Below, piece after piece: positions 7,589-16,110 of a DNA stretch of 64,000 nt (positions within the stretch are counted from its first letter, which is position 1; each line of letters begins with the position of its first letter). A model generated the notes under the pieces. The model did no database searches and was not told where the DNA came from. It saw only the letters and a list, made by a program, of their open reading frames with translations. A program made the translations under genes and the position numbers. The DNA is taken from contig CAVVGO010000006.1 in the NCBI GenBank assembly GCA_963747835.1, positions 1,054,001 through 1,118,000 of the forward strand, given 5' to 3'. The DNA comes from JAJPKK01 sp963747835. GTDB taxonomy: Bacteria; Pseudomonadota; Alphaproteobacteria; Rhizobiales; Xanthobacteraceae.

Positions 7589-9814
7589 ATGACCGCGACA
7601 AATCAGACCTCTGCTCGCCCGCCGCAAGGCCAGATCGACCGCCGCGCCCTGATGGCCGGCGCCGCCGGATTGACGTTCGGCATTGCGCTCGGCCTTAGCG
7701 ATTACGCGGCTTCGGCCGCCACCAGCAATGACGTGGTCATGAGCCCGTGGGTGACCATCGCGATCGACGGCACCGTCTCCATCATGTCGCCTGCCACCGA
7801 GATGGGTCAGGGGTCGATGACCTCGCTGCCCTTAATTCTTGCTGAAGAGCTCGACGCCGATTGGGGAAAGGTGCGCATCGTACCGGCGCCGCCGATCGAT
7901 GCAATCTACGGCAACCCAGGTTTTATGCACGTAATGTACACGGCGGCGAGCATAAGCGTTACCGGCTACTTCAAGTCGGTGCGCCAGTTCGGCGCGCAAG
8001 TGCGACGCGTGCTGCTCGACAATGCGGCGCGCCACTGGGGCGTGCCGGTCGCGGAGCTGACCACCGAGCCCAATGTCGTCCTCCACGCCAAATCGGGCCG
8101 ACGCATCGGATACGGCGAGATCGCGAGCTTTGCGGTGATCCCCGAGAAGGCGCCCGACATTGCGCCCGAGGACCTCAAGAAGCCGAGCGAGTTCCGATTG
8201 ATCGGCAAGGACGTAATGCGCGTCGAGTTGCCCACGAAGGTCAACGGCACGGCGCGTTACTCCATCGACGTGCAGGTGCCCGGCATGCTGTACGGCGCCG
8301 TGCTGCGTGCCCCGATTGAAGGGAGCGGCCCGGACAAGGTCGACGAAACAAAAGCGCGAGCGATCGCCGGCGTTCTCAAGATCGTCAAATATCCATTCGG
8401 CGTCGGTGTTATCGCGGAAACGCCGTGGGCGGCGTTCGGCGCCAAGGAGGCGCTCAAGGTGGCGTGGACGCGTGCCGGCAAAGCCCAGGGCTACGACAGT
8501 GAAAAGGCGCTCGACACCCACATGGCGATTGCGCGTGGCACCGTCGCAAATCCGGTCGAGATCGGCGAAAAAGTCGGCGATGCGCCCTTCGCCTTCGGCA
8601 CCGCCGCGACCGTCATCGAAAGTGTGTACCGCTGCGACTACGCCTATCACGCCCAGATGGAGCCGCTTAATGCGGTGGCTTCGGTGTCGCCGGCCGGCGA
8701 TGCCGCGGAAATCTGGTGCGGCACCCAGGCCCAGCCGGTCGCGGTCGAGGCGACCGCAAACGCGCTTGGTATTCCGAAGAGCAAGGTGGTCCTGCACGAC
8801 ATGCTGATGGGTGGCGGCTTCGGACGCCGCGGCAACCGCGACCAGGAGTTCGTAGTCGATGCCGTCCTGCTGTCGAACGAGGTGAAACGTCCGGTCAAGG
8901 TCATGTGGACGCGTGAGGACGACGTTCACAACGGCCGGTTCCGGCCGCAGTCGGTGCATATATTGCGCGCCGGGGTCGATCTGGCCGGCAAGCCGGTTGC
9001 TTGGCACCATCGTTACGCGACTGATAACACCTCGGCCTTCCAGGATCCGACCTTCTACAACGGGGCATGGAAACAGCGCGACCTGATCTCGCTGCGTGGC
9101 GCCGACATCCCGACCTATGCGATCCCGAATCGATTAGCCGAGCACATGCCGATCGAGACCGGCATCCGGGTGGTGGCGTTGCGCGGCATTGGCTACGTAG
9201 CCAACAAGTTCGCAACCGAGGTCTTTATCGATGAGCTTGCGCTCAAGGGGGGCATCGATCCGCTAACCTATCGGCTCGAGCTGCTGCGAAATTCGCCGCG
9301 CGCCCACAAGGTCGTGGAGAGGGTCGCCGCCATGGCGCAGTGGGACCGCAAGCGACCCGAACGCGGGCTCGGCCTCGCCTACATCGATTATTCCGGCACC
9401 CAGATCGCCGGCGTCGCCGAAGTGTCGGTCGACCGCAGGACCGGAAAGGTCCGCGTCCACAATTTCTGGGTCGCGATCGACCAGGGCATCGCGGTGCAGC
9501 CCGACAACGTGATCGCCCAGACCGAGAGCAGCGTCGTCTATGGCCTCGGCGTGTCGCTCACCGAGCGCATCACCATCGCAGACGGCGCGGTGCAGGAGTT
9601 GAACTTCTACGACTACACCGTCATGCGCAATCGCGATGTGCCGGAGATCCATGTTGATGTGATGGTGACCGACAATCACCCGACCGGGGTCGGACAAATG
9701 GCAACGCCGCTGGTGGGGCCCGCACTCAGCAATGCTGTGGCGGCGCTCACCGGGGCGCGGGTCCGTCACTCGCCGCTGCTGCCGGAACGGGTGCTGGCCG
9801 CCATGAGGGCGTAA
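7589..9814 (+). CDS. Molybdopterin-binding large subunit of an IorB-type hydroxylase, Tat-exported
   Basis: A 741-residue molybdenum-cofactor subunit that would hydroxylate an aldehyde or heterocycle. A twin-arginine signal (DRRALMAGAAGLTFG, arginines 18-19) implies periplasmic location with its small subunit. Conserved cofactor segments include EMGQGSMTSLPLILAEEL, LMGGGFGRRGNRDQEF and VALRGIGYVANKFATE. Near the C-terminus the motif that usually reads GVGE reads PTGVGQMATPL, so the usual catalytic Glu is Gln703. This could be a subfamily trait or a change in activity. The gene is coupled to the small subunit and ends 66 bp before the convergent ybgC. Confidence 0.88.
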   Translation: MTATNQTSARPPQGQIDRRALMAGAAGLTFGIALGLSDYAASAATSNDVVMSPWVTIAIDGTVSIMSPATEMGQGSMTSLPLILAEELDADWGKVRIVPAPPIDAIYGNPGFMHVMYTAASISVTGYFKSVRQFGAQVRRVLLDNAARHWGVPVAELTTEPNVVLHAKSGRRIGYGEIASFAVIPEKAPDIAPEDLKKPSEFRLIGKDVMRVELPTKVNGTARYSIDVQVPGMLYGAVLRAPIEGSGPDKVDETKARAIAGVLKIVKYPFGVGVIAETPWAAFGAKEALKVAWTRAGKAQGYDSEKALDTHMAIARGTVANPVEIGEKVGDAPFAFGTAATVIESVYRCDYAYHAQMEPLNAVASVSPAGDAAEIWCGTQAQPVAVEATANALGIPKSKVVLHDMLMGGGFGRRGNRDQEFVVDAVLLSNEVKRPVKVMWTREDDVHNGRFRPQSVHILRAGVDLAGKPVAWHHRYATDNTSAFQDPTFYNGAWKQRDLISLRGADIPTYAIPNRLAEHMPIETGIRVVALRGIGYVANKFATEVFIDELALKGGIDPLTYRLELLRNSPRAHKVVERVAAMAQWDRKRPERGLGLAYIDYSGTQIAGVAEVSVDRRTGKVRVHNFWVAIDQGIAVQPDNVIAQTESSVVYGLGVSLTERITIADGAVQELNFYDYTVMRNRDVPEIHVDVMVTDNHPTGVGQMATPLVGPALSNAVAALTGARVRHSPLLPERVLAAMRA

Positions 9815-9880
9815 CGCGACCCGCAACGCGGGTTGCGGCTTGACTTGGATTCGGACGGCGTCTCCGCAGCGTGAAGCTAC

Positions 9881-10342
9881 TCAGGCATCGCCGCCCAGCC
9901 GGGCATGGCCCGCCTGCATCGCGATGCGCAGCGGCTTCGGGATTGGCCGGGCTCGGCCGCCCGACACGAAGGCGACCCGCACATGGGCTTCGACTAGCAG
10001 GTCGTCGCCACGCGATACCTTCTGCAGGATGGTCATGGAGGCGCCTTTGACCTCCTCGGCCGCCGTGGTCACCGTCAGGATGTCGTCCATGCGCGCCGGC
10101 TTGAGATAATCGATCGACATGGAGCGTACGACGAAGGCAAATCCCGGCGTCTCCTGCTCGGCGGCCTCGAACAGCGCTCGGTGATCCGCGCCGATCAAGC
10201 GCAGGTAGTTGGTGCGGCCGCGCTCCATGAAACGCAGGTAGTTCGCGTGATAGACGACGCCGGTGAAATCGGTGTCCTCGTAGTAGACCCGCACCGTCAT
10301 GACGTGATGGCCGTCGCGGATTTCGCCGTCGAGGCCGGTCAC
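9881..10342 (-). CDS. ybgC: Acyl-CoA thioesterase YbgC, Tol-Pal associated
   Basis: Hotdog-fold thioesterase of 153 residues. The signature YYEDTDFTGVVYHANYLRFM contains the catalytic Asp of the 4HBT family. The start is GTG at 10342, overlapping the ruvB stop by 4 bases (GTGA), so translation is probably coupled. In related genomes this gene is followed by tolQ. Here 4.5 kb of other genes separate them, although both stay on the minus strand. Confidence 0.92.
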   Translation of the reverse strand: MTGLDGEIRDGHHVMTVRVYYEDTDFTGVVYHANYLRFMERGRTNYLRLIGADHRALFEAAEQETPGFAFVVRSMSIDYLKPARMDDILTVTTAAEEVKGASMTILQKVSRGDDLLVEAHVRVAFVSGGRARPIPKPLRIAMQAGHARLGGDA

Positions 10343-11400
10343 GTCTCCGGCTCCTCGTCGCCGAACAGGCCGAACTGCGCCGCATCGCGACGCGGCTCAG
10401 CGATGCCGAGATGTCGAAAGGCATGGGACGTGAGCAGGCGCCCGCGCGGCGTGCGCTGAATAAAGCCCTGCTGGATGAGATAGGGCTCAATGATCTCTTC
10501 AATCGCATCGCGCGGCTCCGACAGCGCTGCGGCGATGGTCTCGATGCCGACCGGGCCGCCGCCGTAGTTCATGGCGATGGTGGTGAGATAGCGCCGGTCC
10601 ATGGCGTCGAGCCCGGTGGCGTCGACTTCGAGGGCAAGGAGCGCGCGGTCGGCGACGGCGCGGTCGATCGCTGCCGCCTTGCCGATCGCCGCGAAGTCGC
10701 GCACGCGCCGCAGCAGCCGGCCGGCGATGCGCGGCGTGCCCCGGGCGCGGCGCGCGATCTCGTTCGCGCCGTCGCCGGTCATGGCGACGCCGAGAACGCG
10801 GGCGCCGCGGGCGACGATTCGCTCCAATTCGGCGTCGGTATAGAAATTGAGCCGGACCGGGATGCCGAACCGGTCGCGCAGCGGATTGGTGAGAAGGCCC
10901 GCCCGCGTGGTCGCGCCGATCAAAGTGAACGGCGCGAGGTCGATCTTGACCGAGCGCGCTGCCGGGCCTTCGCCGATGATGAGGTCGAGCTGGAAATCCT
11001 CCATGGCGGGATAGAGGATTTCCTCGACCGCCGGATTGAGCCGATGGATCTCGTCGATGAAGAGCACATCGCGCGGCTCGAGATTGGTGAGGAGCGCGGC
11101 GAGATCGCCGGCCTTGGCAATGACGGGGCCCGAGGTCGAACGAAAGTTGACGCCGAGTTCGCGCGCGACGATGTGGGCAAGCGTTGTCTTGCCGAGCCCC
11201 GGCGGCCCGACGAGGAGAACGTGATCGAGTGCTTCGCCGCGGCCCTTCGTAGCCGCGATGAAAACGCCGAGATTGCGCCGCGCCTGCTCCTGGCCGATGA
11301 AATCGGCGAGCACCTGCGGGCGCAACGAAGCTTCGTCCTCGTCGCGGCGCTCCGGCGAGACGAGGCGCGGGCTCTCCTGCACGGCGGCGGGTCGTTTCAC
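10339..11400 (-). CDS. ruvB: Holliday junction branch migration helicase RuvB
   Basis: A 353-residue AAA+ motor that drives branch migration with RuvA. Walker A is GPPGLGKTTLA (about residues 66-76), Walker B is VLFIDEIHRL, and the sensor region is TLIGATTRAGLL. The C-terminal winged helix ends in FIQRTPRGRLLTSHAF. The length is normal. It overlaps the upstream deaminase-like gene by 4 bp and ybgC by 4 bp, so the three genes form one tightly packed operon with ruvA. Confidence 0.97.
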   Translation of the reverse strand: MKRPAAVQESPRLVSPERRDEDEASLRPQVLADFIGQEQARRNLGVFIAATKGRGEALDHVLLVGPPGLGKTTLAHIVARELGVNFRSTSGPVIAKAGDLAALLTNLEPRDVLFIDEIHRLNPAVEEILYPAMEDFQLDLIIGEGPAARSVKIDLAPFTLIGATTRAGLLTNPLRDRFGIPVRLNFYTDAELERIVARGARVLGVAMTGDGANEIARRARGTPRIAGRLLRRVRDFAAIGKAAAIDRAVADRALLALEVDATGLDAMDRRYLTTIAMNYGGGPVGIETIAAALSEPRDAIEEIIEPYLIQQGFIQRTPRGRLLTSHAFRHLGIAEPRRDAAQFGLFGDEEPET

Positions 11401-11873
11401 GGGGGCGGCCCCTGCGGTTTCTTCGCGGCGCGGACGTATTTGTTGGGCAACAGATCGCTGATGACCGCAACCACGGGACCATTCTCGCCGGGAACGATGA
11501 CGCGCGCGCGGGCGTCATAGTCGAAGATCAGCTCGCGGCAGCTGCCGCACGGCGAGACGACGGCGATGCGCTGGTCGGTGGCGGCGGGGTCCGGATGGCG
11601 TACCGCCACGATGGTATCGATGCCGCGGTCGCCCGCTTCGGTGATGGCGCGGCCCAAGACCACCGCCTCGGCGCAGATCGCCATGCGGCGCAGATGAGTG
11701 TCGAGGTTGACGCCGGTGAAAATCTTGCCCTCACGCGTCAGCAGCGCCGCCCCGACGTTCTGCCGGTCGTCGCGGTAATGGCGGCGGATGAGGTCGCTCG
11801 CGACATCGATCAGTTCGCGATCCTCGCTCCGCAATGCTTCCGTCACTTCGTTGGTCCTGATGGTTGCGCTCAA
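11397..11873 (-). CDS. Cytidine deaminase-like zinc enzyme
   Basis: A 158-residue member of the cytidine deaminase superfamily. The zinc and catalytic residues are in CAEAVVLGRA (Cys-Ala-Glu) and PCGSCRELIFD (Cys-x-x-Cys), and GVNLDTHLRRM fits the substrate-binding segment. The substrate could be cytidine or a nucleoside-like compound; the sequence does not decide. It sits between ruvA and ruvB with a 4-bp overlap to ruvB, an unusual place for this family. It is probably co-transcribed with the recombination genes. Confidence 0.85.
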   Translation of the reverse strand: MSATIRTNEVTEALRSEDRELIDVASDLIRRHYRDDRQNVGAALLTREGKIFTGVNLDTHLRRMAICAEAVVLGRAITEAGDRGIDTIVAVRHPDPAATDQRIAVVSPCGSCRELIFDYDARARVIVPGENGPVVAVISDLLPNKYVRAAKKPQGPPP

Positions 11874-11907
11874 GTCACTCTATTTGGATTTGGGCCACTT
11901 GATTTGG

Positions 11908-12525
11908 TCATTTGGCCAGCTCCCGCAAGGCAAGGCGGATCAGCCGTCCCGTTTCGGCAGCCTCGCCCGCTTCGCGCGTCGCCGCCGCCACCGCCGCGGC
12001 CGCCTGGGGCTGACCATAACCGAGATTGACGAGGGCCGAGACGGCGTCGCGGGCGGGCCGCGGCGCGCCTTGTTCATCGAGCGCGCCCGAGAGCCGCACC
12101 ACGGCCGGATCGATGGCGGCGAGCGCCGGCGCCTTGTCCTTCAATTCGGTGACGATGCGCTCGGCCACCTTGGGGCCGACGCCCGGCGTGCGGGTGATCG
12201 CAGCCTTGTCGCGCGTCGCGATCGCGGTTGCGAGATCGGTGGGCTTGAGTGTCGAGAGGATCGCAAGCGCGACCTTGGTGCCGATCCCCTGCACGGTCTG
12301 CAACAGCCGGAACCATTCGCGTTCGGTCGCGGACTGGAAGCCGAACAGGCGGATCTGGTCCTCGCGGACGTGCGTTTCGATGGCGAGATCGACCACCTGG
12401 CCGGCCGCGGGCAACGCCTGCAGCGTGCGCCCTGAGCAATGCACCAGATAGCCGACGCCGTTCACGTCGAGGATGACGAAATCCTCGCCATAGCTATCGA
12501 TCGTCCCGCGCAGCTTGCCGATCAT
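11908..12525 (-). CDS. ruvA: Holliday junction DNA-binding protein RuvA
   Basis: A 205-residue protein that binds four-way junctions and loads RuvB. It starts MIGKLRGTIDSYGEDFVILD, with an N-terminal OB fold, then helix-hairpin-helix motifs (LLQTVQGIGTKVALAIL and TRTPGVGPKVAERIVTELKD) and a C-terminal RuvB-binding domain (AVSALVNLGYGQPQAAAAV). The start at 12525 is chosen because it matches the family N-terminus. The purine-rich sequence before it (GGAGGGAGAAGAAGGGG) that would serve as ribosome binding site is part of a palindromic repeat. Confidence 0.96.
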   Translation of the reverse strand: MIGKLRGTIDSYGEDFVILDVNGVGYLVHCSGRTLQALPAAGQVVDLAIETHVREDQIRLFGFQSATEREWFRLLQTVQGIGTKVALAILSTLKPTDLATAIATRDKAAITRTPGVGPKVAERIVTELKDKAPALAAIDPAVVRLSGALDEQGAPRPARDAVSALVNLGYGQPQAAAAVAAATREAGEAAETGRLIRLALRELAK

Positions 12526-12535
12526 CGCGCGCGCC

Positions 12536-12795
12536 CCTTCTTCTCCCTCCCCCCTCGCGGGGGAGGGTTGGGGTGGGGGGGCGTGAGGCTGTGGCACCTA
12601 GGGGCCTTATTCGCCGATTCCAACCTCCGAGCTCTCACTGGAGGAGAAGCGCGTGCTGCAGCGCTGGGTTTCGCCTCATCGGCCTCTTGTCGGGAGAGGC
12701 TGCAGGTGGAGAACTGCACATGTGGCACGTCTGCGCGAGAACCTCCCGCCCCCCCACCCCGACCCTCCCCCGCGAGGGGGAGGGAGAAGCGCTGC
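12536..12795. repeat. Palindromic repeat pair between ruvA and ruvC
   Basis: Two GC-rich copies lie in opposite orientation at the two ends of this stretch. The left reads CTCCCTCCCCCCTCGCGGGG then GAGGGTTGGGGTGGGGGGG. The right reads CCCCCCCACCCCGACCCTCC then CCCGCGAGGGGGAGGGAGAAG. Each copy contains its own inner hairpin (CCCTC-GCG-GGGGAGGG type). A related pair lies inside hrpB near 27984-28178. This is a REP-like element; about 150 bp between the two copies show no gene. Confidence 0.75.
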
Positions 12796-12837
12796 GGTTG
12801 CGAAGGCGCGCTACCCGAGTTCAATTCGATCGCGTGT

Positions 12838-13345
12838 TCATCTTGCGGCGGCCCGCAGGAGCGCGCTAGTGCGGTGGTGTGCGTGAGTAATGGCGATCGC
12901 GAGCGCGTCGGCGGCGTCGTGGGAACTCGGCGCGGCCTTGGGCAATAGCACGCGGAGCATCATGCGGATTTGGGTCTTGTCGCCATGGCCCGCACCGATA
13001 ATGGTCTTCTTGACGAGGTTCGGGCGCGTATTCGGCGATCGGGACGCCGAAGCTTGCCGGGGCGAGCAGCGCGATACCGCGCGCCTGGCCGAGCTTGAGG
13101 GTCGCAGGCGGCGTCCTTGTTGACGAAGGTCGCCTCGACCGCGGCCTCGTCCGGCCGTGAACTCTCGCATGACCCGCATCAGCGCGCTGGAGCGCCACGA
13201 GCCGCAGCCAATTGCCGCTGCATCGTCCGAATTCGCCGAGCCGCACGCCATGTAGATCAAGCCGGTTGCCGTCGACCTCGATCACGCCCCAGCCGGTACG
13301 GCGGAGCCCAGGATCGATGCCGAAGATGCGAATCGGGCGGGCCAT
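12838..13345 (-). CDS. ruvC: Crossover junction endodeoxyribonuclease RuvC, with many frame disruptions
   Basis: Resolvase that cuts Holliday junctions. The N-terminal IFGIDPGLRRTGWGVIEVDG holds the first catalytic Asp. The protein continues in changing frames: MACGSANSDDAA, then LRLVALQR, ALMRVMREFT, PDEAAVEATFVNKDAA, TLKLGQARGIALLAPASFGV, and finally NLVKKTIIGAGHGDKTQIRM with DAADALAIAITHAHHR. At least five switches fall between about 13030 and 13262. Every piece keeps the family residues, including catalytic acids, so indels without substitutions are seen. This looks like a stretch of poor sequence, although a recent pseudogene cannot be excluded. It is the first gene of ruvC-ruvA-deaminase-ruvB-ybgC. 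Confidence 0.85.
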
Positions 13346-13744
13346 GCCCTTCGTGATAGCGCCATCCGGTTTCGCTGCTAACAAGGAAAATATCAGCGAA
13401 TTTTCGAAAATCTGACGATGCTTTAGTGTCAAGAATTTTGATTCAACAAATAAATTCAATGGTTTAATTGATAGCTCTATTTTTAACACCAGGGTATTTT
13501 TCGCGTCGTGAACAAGGAATTCTTGGAGTGCGAACAGAGAATTTCAGGGAAAATATCACCGAAAAGAACCTAACGACTTTTTGGAACTCCAAATCGCGCA
13601 GACCTCTCCAAGACGCAAGTGTCAGTCTACCCCGGAATTGCATTTACGAGAAGAGGTTTGCGGCTTTTTTTCCTATTGCCTTTGACCCACCGCGACGGTG
13701 CGTGTTGATAACTATTATTAGCCGGGACTTTGGAGGATGCGACC
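13346..13744. other. AT-rich intergenic stretch
   Basis: About 400 bp, clearly richer in A and T than its surroundings, especially 13380-13520. No family-like reading frame was found. It separates the minus-strand ruv operon from the plus-strand ParDE remnant and may be part of the transferred segment that brought the latter. Confidence 0.55.
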
Positions 13745-14006
13745 ATGGCAATCAGTGCTGACCTCGGCGATGTACTCGAAGCCGTTGTCACCAAGCTGGT
13801 GGCGACAGGACGCTACAACTCAAAGCGAAGTGCTCCGCGAGGGCGTCCGCCTGGTCCAGGAGCGCGAGGCCCGGTTGGCGGCGCTTGACGCCACCATTGA
13901 GCGGGGCATCGCCGATGCGGACGCCGGCCGGGTGAAGCCCGCGGGCGAGGTGTTTGATCGCCTTGAGGCGAAGTACCGTGCCCAGGCGGAACGCAAGGGG
14001 CAATGA
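13745..14006 (+). pseudogene. ParD-type antitoxin, frameshifted
   Basis: The start at 13745 gives MAISADLGDVLEAVVTKLVA then TGRYN, the expected ribbon-helix-helix N-terminus. The helical C-terminal part (SEVLREGVRLVQEREARLAA to RLEAKYRAQAERKGQ) lies in another frame from about 13825. Joined they make a normal ParD of about 85 residues. Its stop overlaps the downstream toxin start by 4 bases (ATGA), the usual arrangement. With the toxin also interrupted, the pair is probably inactive unless both defects are sequence errors. Confidence 0.75.
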
Positions 14007-14302
14007 TTGTTGTCATCACGTCCGAGGCCGAAGCCGACCTGGAGTAAATTGGCGACCACATCGCAGCCTATAATCCTCCGCGGGCGGTTTCATTCGTGCG
14101 CGAGGTGCGCGAAAAACGTGAAGCTCTGAGTGATGGGCCACGCGGTTGCCCTTTGGTGCCCTGCCATGAGCATCTCGGCGTCCGCCGCCGGCCTCACGGC
14201 GATTATCCGATTTTCTATCGCATCGGGGGCGACTTCATTGAGGTGGTGCATGTCCTCCATGGCGCACGGAACTACGAGGCGATCCTGTTCCCCGAGAGGT
14301 GA
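14003..14302 (+). pseudogene. ParE-type toxin with an in-frame stop
   Basis: The reading starts MIVVITSEAEADLE and hits TAA at 14045-14047 (codon 15). It then continues in the same frame with IGDHIAAYNPPRAVSFVREV, PLVPCHEHLGVRRRPHGDYP and FYRIGGDFIEVVHVLHGARN, ending YEAILFPER. These are the typical RelE/ParE segments. A stop in the first helix should remove gyrase-poisoning activity. The frame is otherwise intact over 100 codons, so this is a nonsense change and not an indel. Confidence 0.78.
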
Positions 14303-14356
14303 AGCAGCAGCGTGGCGACACGTCGGCGGCGGCGTTGTAGCTTCACTCCTAGACTC

Positions 14357-15811
14357 TCACCTCTCGACGGCATTTCCCGCCGGAGCCGCAACCGGCTGCG
14401 GATTGGCAACGCCGTAATGATCGGCCATCAGGTTGCCCGGATTGCCGTAAGCGGCCGGCCGCGGCCGCTCCTCCAGCATGGTGGCGTTCCAGGCCTCCCA
14501 GTCGCCCTTCAAACGGTCGAACACGTCCTTATGCCGATCCCTGAGGTTGGCGCGCTCGCGCGGGTCCTGCACCACATCGAACAGGAACTCGTTGCCGGCG
14601 ATCCGCAGATACTTCCAGTCGCCATCGCGGACGGCACGCTGCGATCCCGCCTTGTAGCGCCAATAAAACTTGCGCGGATGCGGCGCCGCGCCGGTCAGCG
14701 CGGGCGCTAGGTCCTCGCCGTCGGACGGATAGGCCGGATCGGGCGGTGTGCCGCCGATCGCAAGCAGGGTCGGCATCCAGTCCATGGAAATCATGGCTTG
14801 ATCCGATACCGATCCCGCCGCGACGTGGCCGGGCCAGCGCGCTATGGCGGGAATCCGAAGGCCGCCTTCGAGCAGTTCCTGTTTCATGCCGGTAAACGGC
14901 CAGGTCTTGGAGAACCGCTCGCCGCCATTGTCGCTGGTGAAGATCACGATGGTGTTTTCCGACAGCCCGTTGACGTCCAGCGCCTGCAGCACGCGCCCAA
15001 TGTTCGCATCAAGACTTTGCACCATCTTGCCGTAAGTTTTCTGGGTGCCGCCGTCGCGATGCATGATGTTGCGGATGCGCTTCGACTCCGTCTCATCGTC
15101 CGGGCCCTCCCACGGCCAATGCGGCGCCGTGAAATGGAGGCTCAGCAGGAACGGCTGCCGCGACCGCGCGTAGGCCGCGACGATGTCGACCGCCCGGTCG
15201 CCGAGCAGGTTGGTCATATAGCCGTGCCGATCCACCGGCACCTCCTCCTCATGGAGTTGGCTGGCCTCGGCGCCGCTGCGCGACGCCTCGGACCCATGAT
15301 TGAAATAATCGGCGGCACCGCCGAAGACCCCGAAGAAATGGTCGTAGCCGCTCTTGCGCGGACCAAAGTCCGGCAGGAAGCCGAGATGCCATTTGCCGAC
15401 GAGGATTGTGGCATAGCCGGCATTTCGGAGTAGCGACGGCAGGGTCGGATGGCTCGGCGGCAGCCCTATGGTCTTGGGCGTGGTAGCGTTGATCGGCTCC
15501 TCCAAGCCGACCGGCAGGCGATACTGATAGCGCCCGGTAATCAGCGCGGTGCGCGTTGCCGAGCAGACCGACGAATTGGCATAGGCCTGCGTGAACCTCA
15601 TCCCTTCCAGCGCGAGCCGATCGATGTTCGGCGTCGTGTAGTCGCGCTGGCCGTAGCAACTCACATCCGCAAAACCGAGATCGTCCGCCAGGATAAACAC
15701 GATACTGGGCTTGCCGGCCTGCGCGGCCACGCGCCCCGCGGTCACGAACGCCAACGTGCCGGCGGCGCCGGCAAGCAGATTACGGCGCGATAAATCCGTC
15801 CGGGGCGACAT
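14357..15811 (-). CDS. Tat-exported sulfatase
   Basis: A 484-residue arylsulfatase-family hydrolase. A twin-arginine signal (DLSRRNLLAGAAGTLAF) sends it to the periplasm. Metal ligands are seen in FILADDLGFADVSCYG, and the formylglycine signature is CSATRTALITGRYQYR. The Cys is the residue matured to formylglycine, and the third position is Ala where Pro is more common. Further family segments are LVGKWHLGF, LSLHFTAPHWPWEGP and VIFTSDNGGERF. It is a single gene between the ParDE remnant and a divergent small exported protein. The natural sulfate ester is unknown, and no adjacent formylglycine-generating enzyme is present. Confidence 0.92.
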   Translation of the reverse strand: MSPRTDLSRRNLLAGAAGTLAFVTAGRVAAQAGKPSIVFILADDLGFADVSCYGQRDYTTPNIDRLALEGMRFTQAYANSSVCSATRTALITGRYQYRLPVGLEEPINATTPKTIGLPPSHPTLPSLLRNAGYATILVGKWHLGFLPDFGPRKSGYDHFFGVFGGAADYFNHGSEASRSGAEASQLHEEEVPVDRHGYMTNLLGDRAVDIVAAYARSRQPFLLSLHFTAPHWPWEGPDDETESKRIRNIMHRDGGTQKTYGKMVQSLDANIGRVLQALDVNGLSENTIVIFTSDNGGERFSKTWPFTGMKQELLEGGLRIPAIARWPGHVAAGSVSDQAMISMDWMPTLLAIGGTPPDPAYPSDGEDLAPALTGAAPHPRKFYWRYKAGSQRAVRDGDWKYLRIAGNEFLFDVVQDPRERANLRDRHKDVFDRLKGDWEAWNATMLEERPRPAAYGNPGNLMADHYGVANPQPVAAPAGNAVER

Positions 15812-16110
15812 GGGCTTCTCCCTTTCCGACGCCGCGAATGCAGCACGGAACTAAACGTGAGCGCGGCAGAAAGACACCTGCGCCCGTTTGAGACTATCCG
15901 CTAGCGCCTCGGACGGCGTGCGCCTGGACGTTCATGTGGCGACAACCGCCCGACGGCTGCGTCATTTTTGGCCATAGCCGCGGCTGCGTCAACGCCGCGC
16001 CCCATCGATGCGACCGCGGCGCCTCCCACGCGTGACATTTGGATGAACCGATTCGCCGGGCCATTCGACAACTGTAGAGAGCGAACACACGCTAGCCACA
16101 GGAGGCTTAG
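15812..16110. other. Divergent promoter region of the sulfatase and a small exported protein
   Basis: About 300 bp with no coding sequence I can support. CAGGAGGCTTAG just before 16111 is a clear ribosome binding site for the plus-strand gene. Confidence 0.5.

Noticed and set aside
12536..12795. CRISPR-like array from repeated GC-rich units
   Set aside because: Only two inverted copies with inner hairpins exist and no regular spacers; REP-like repeat is the better explanation. No CRISPR array was seen anywhere in the window.
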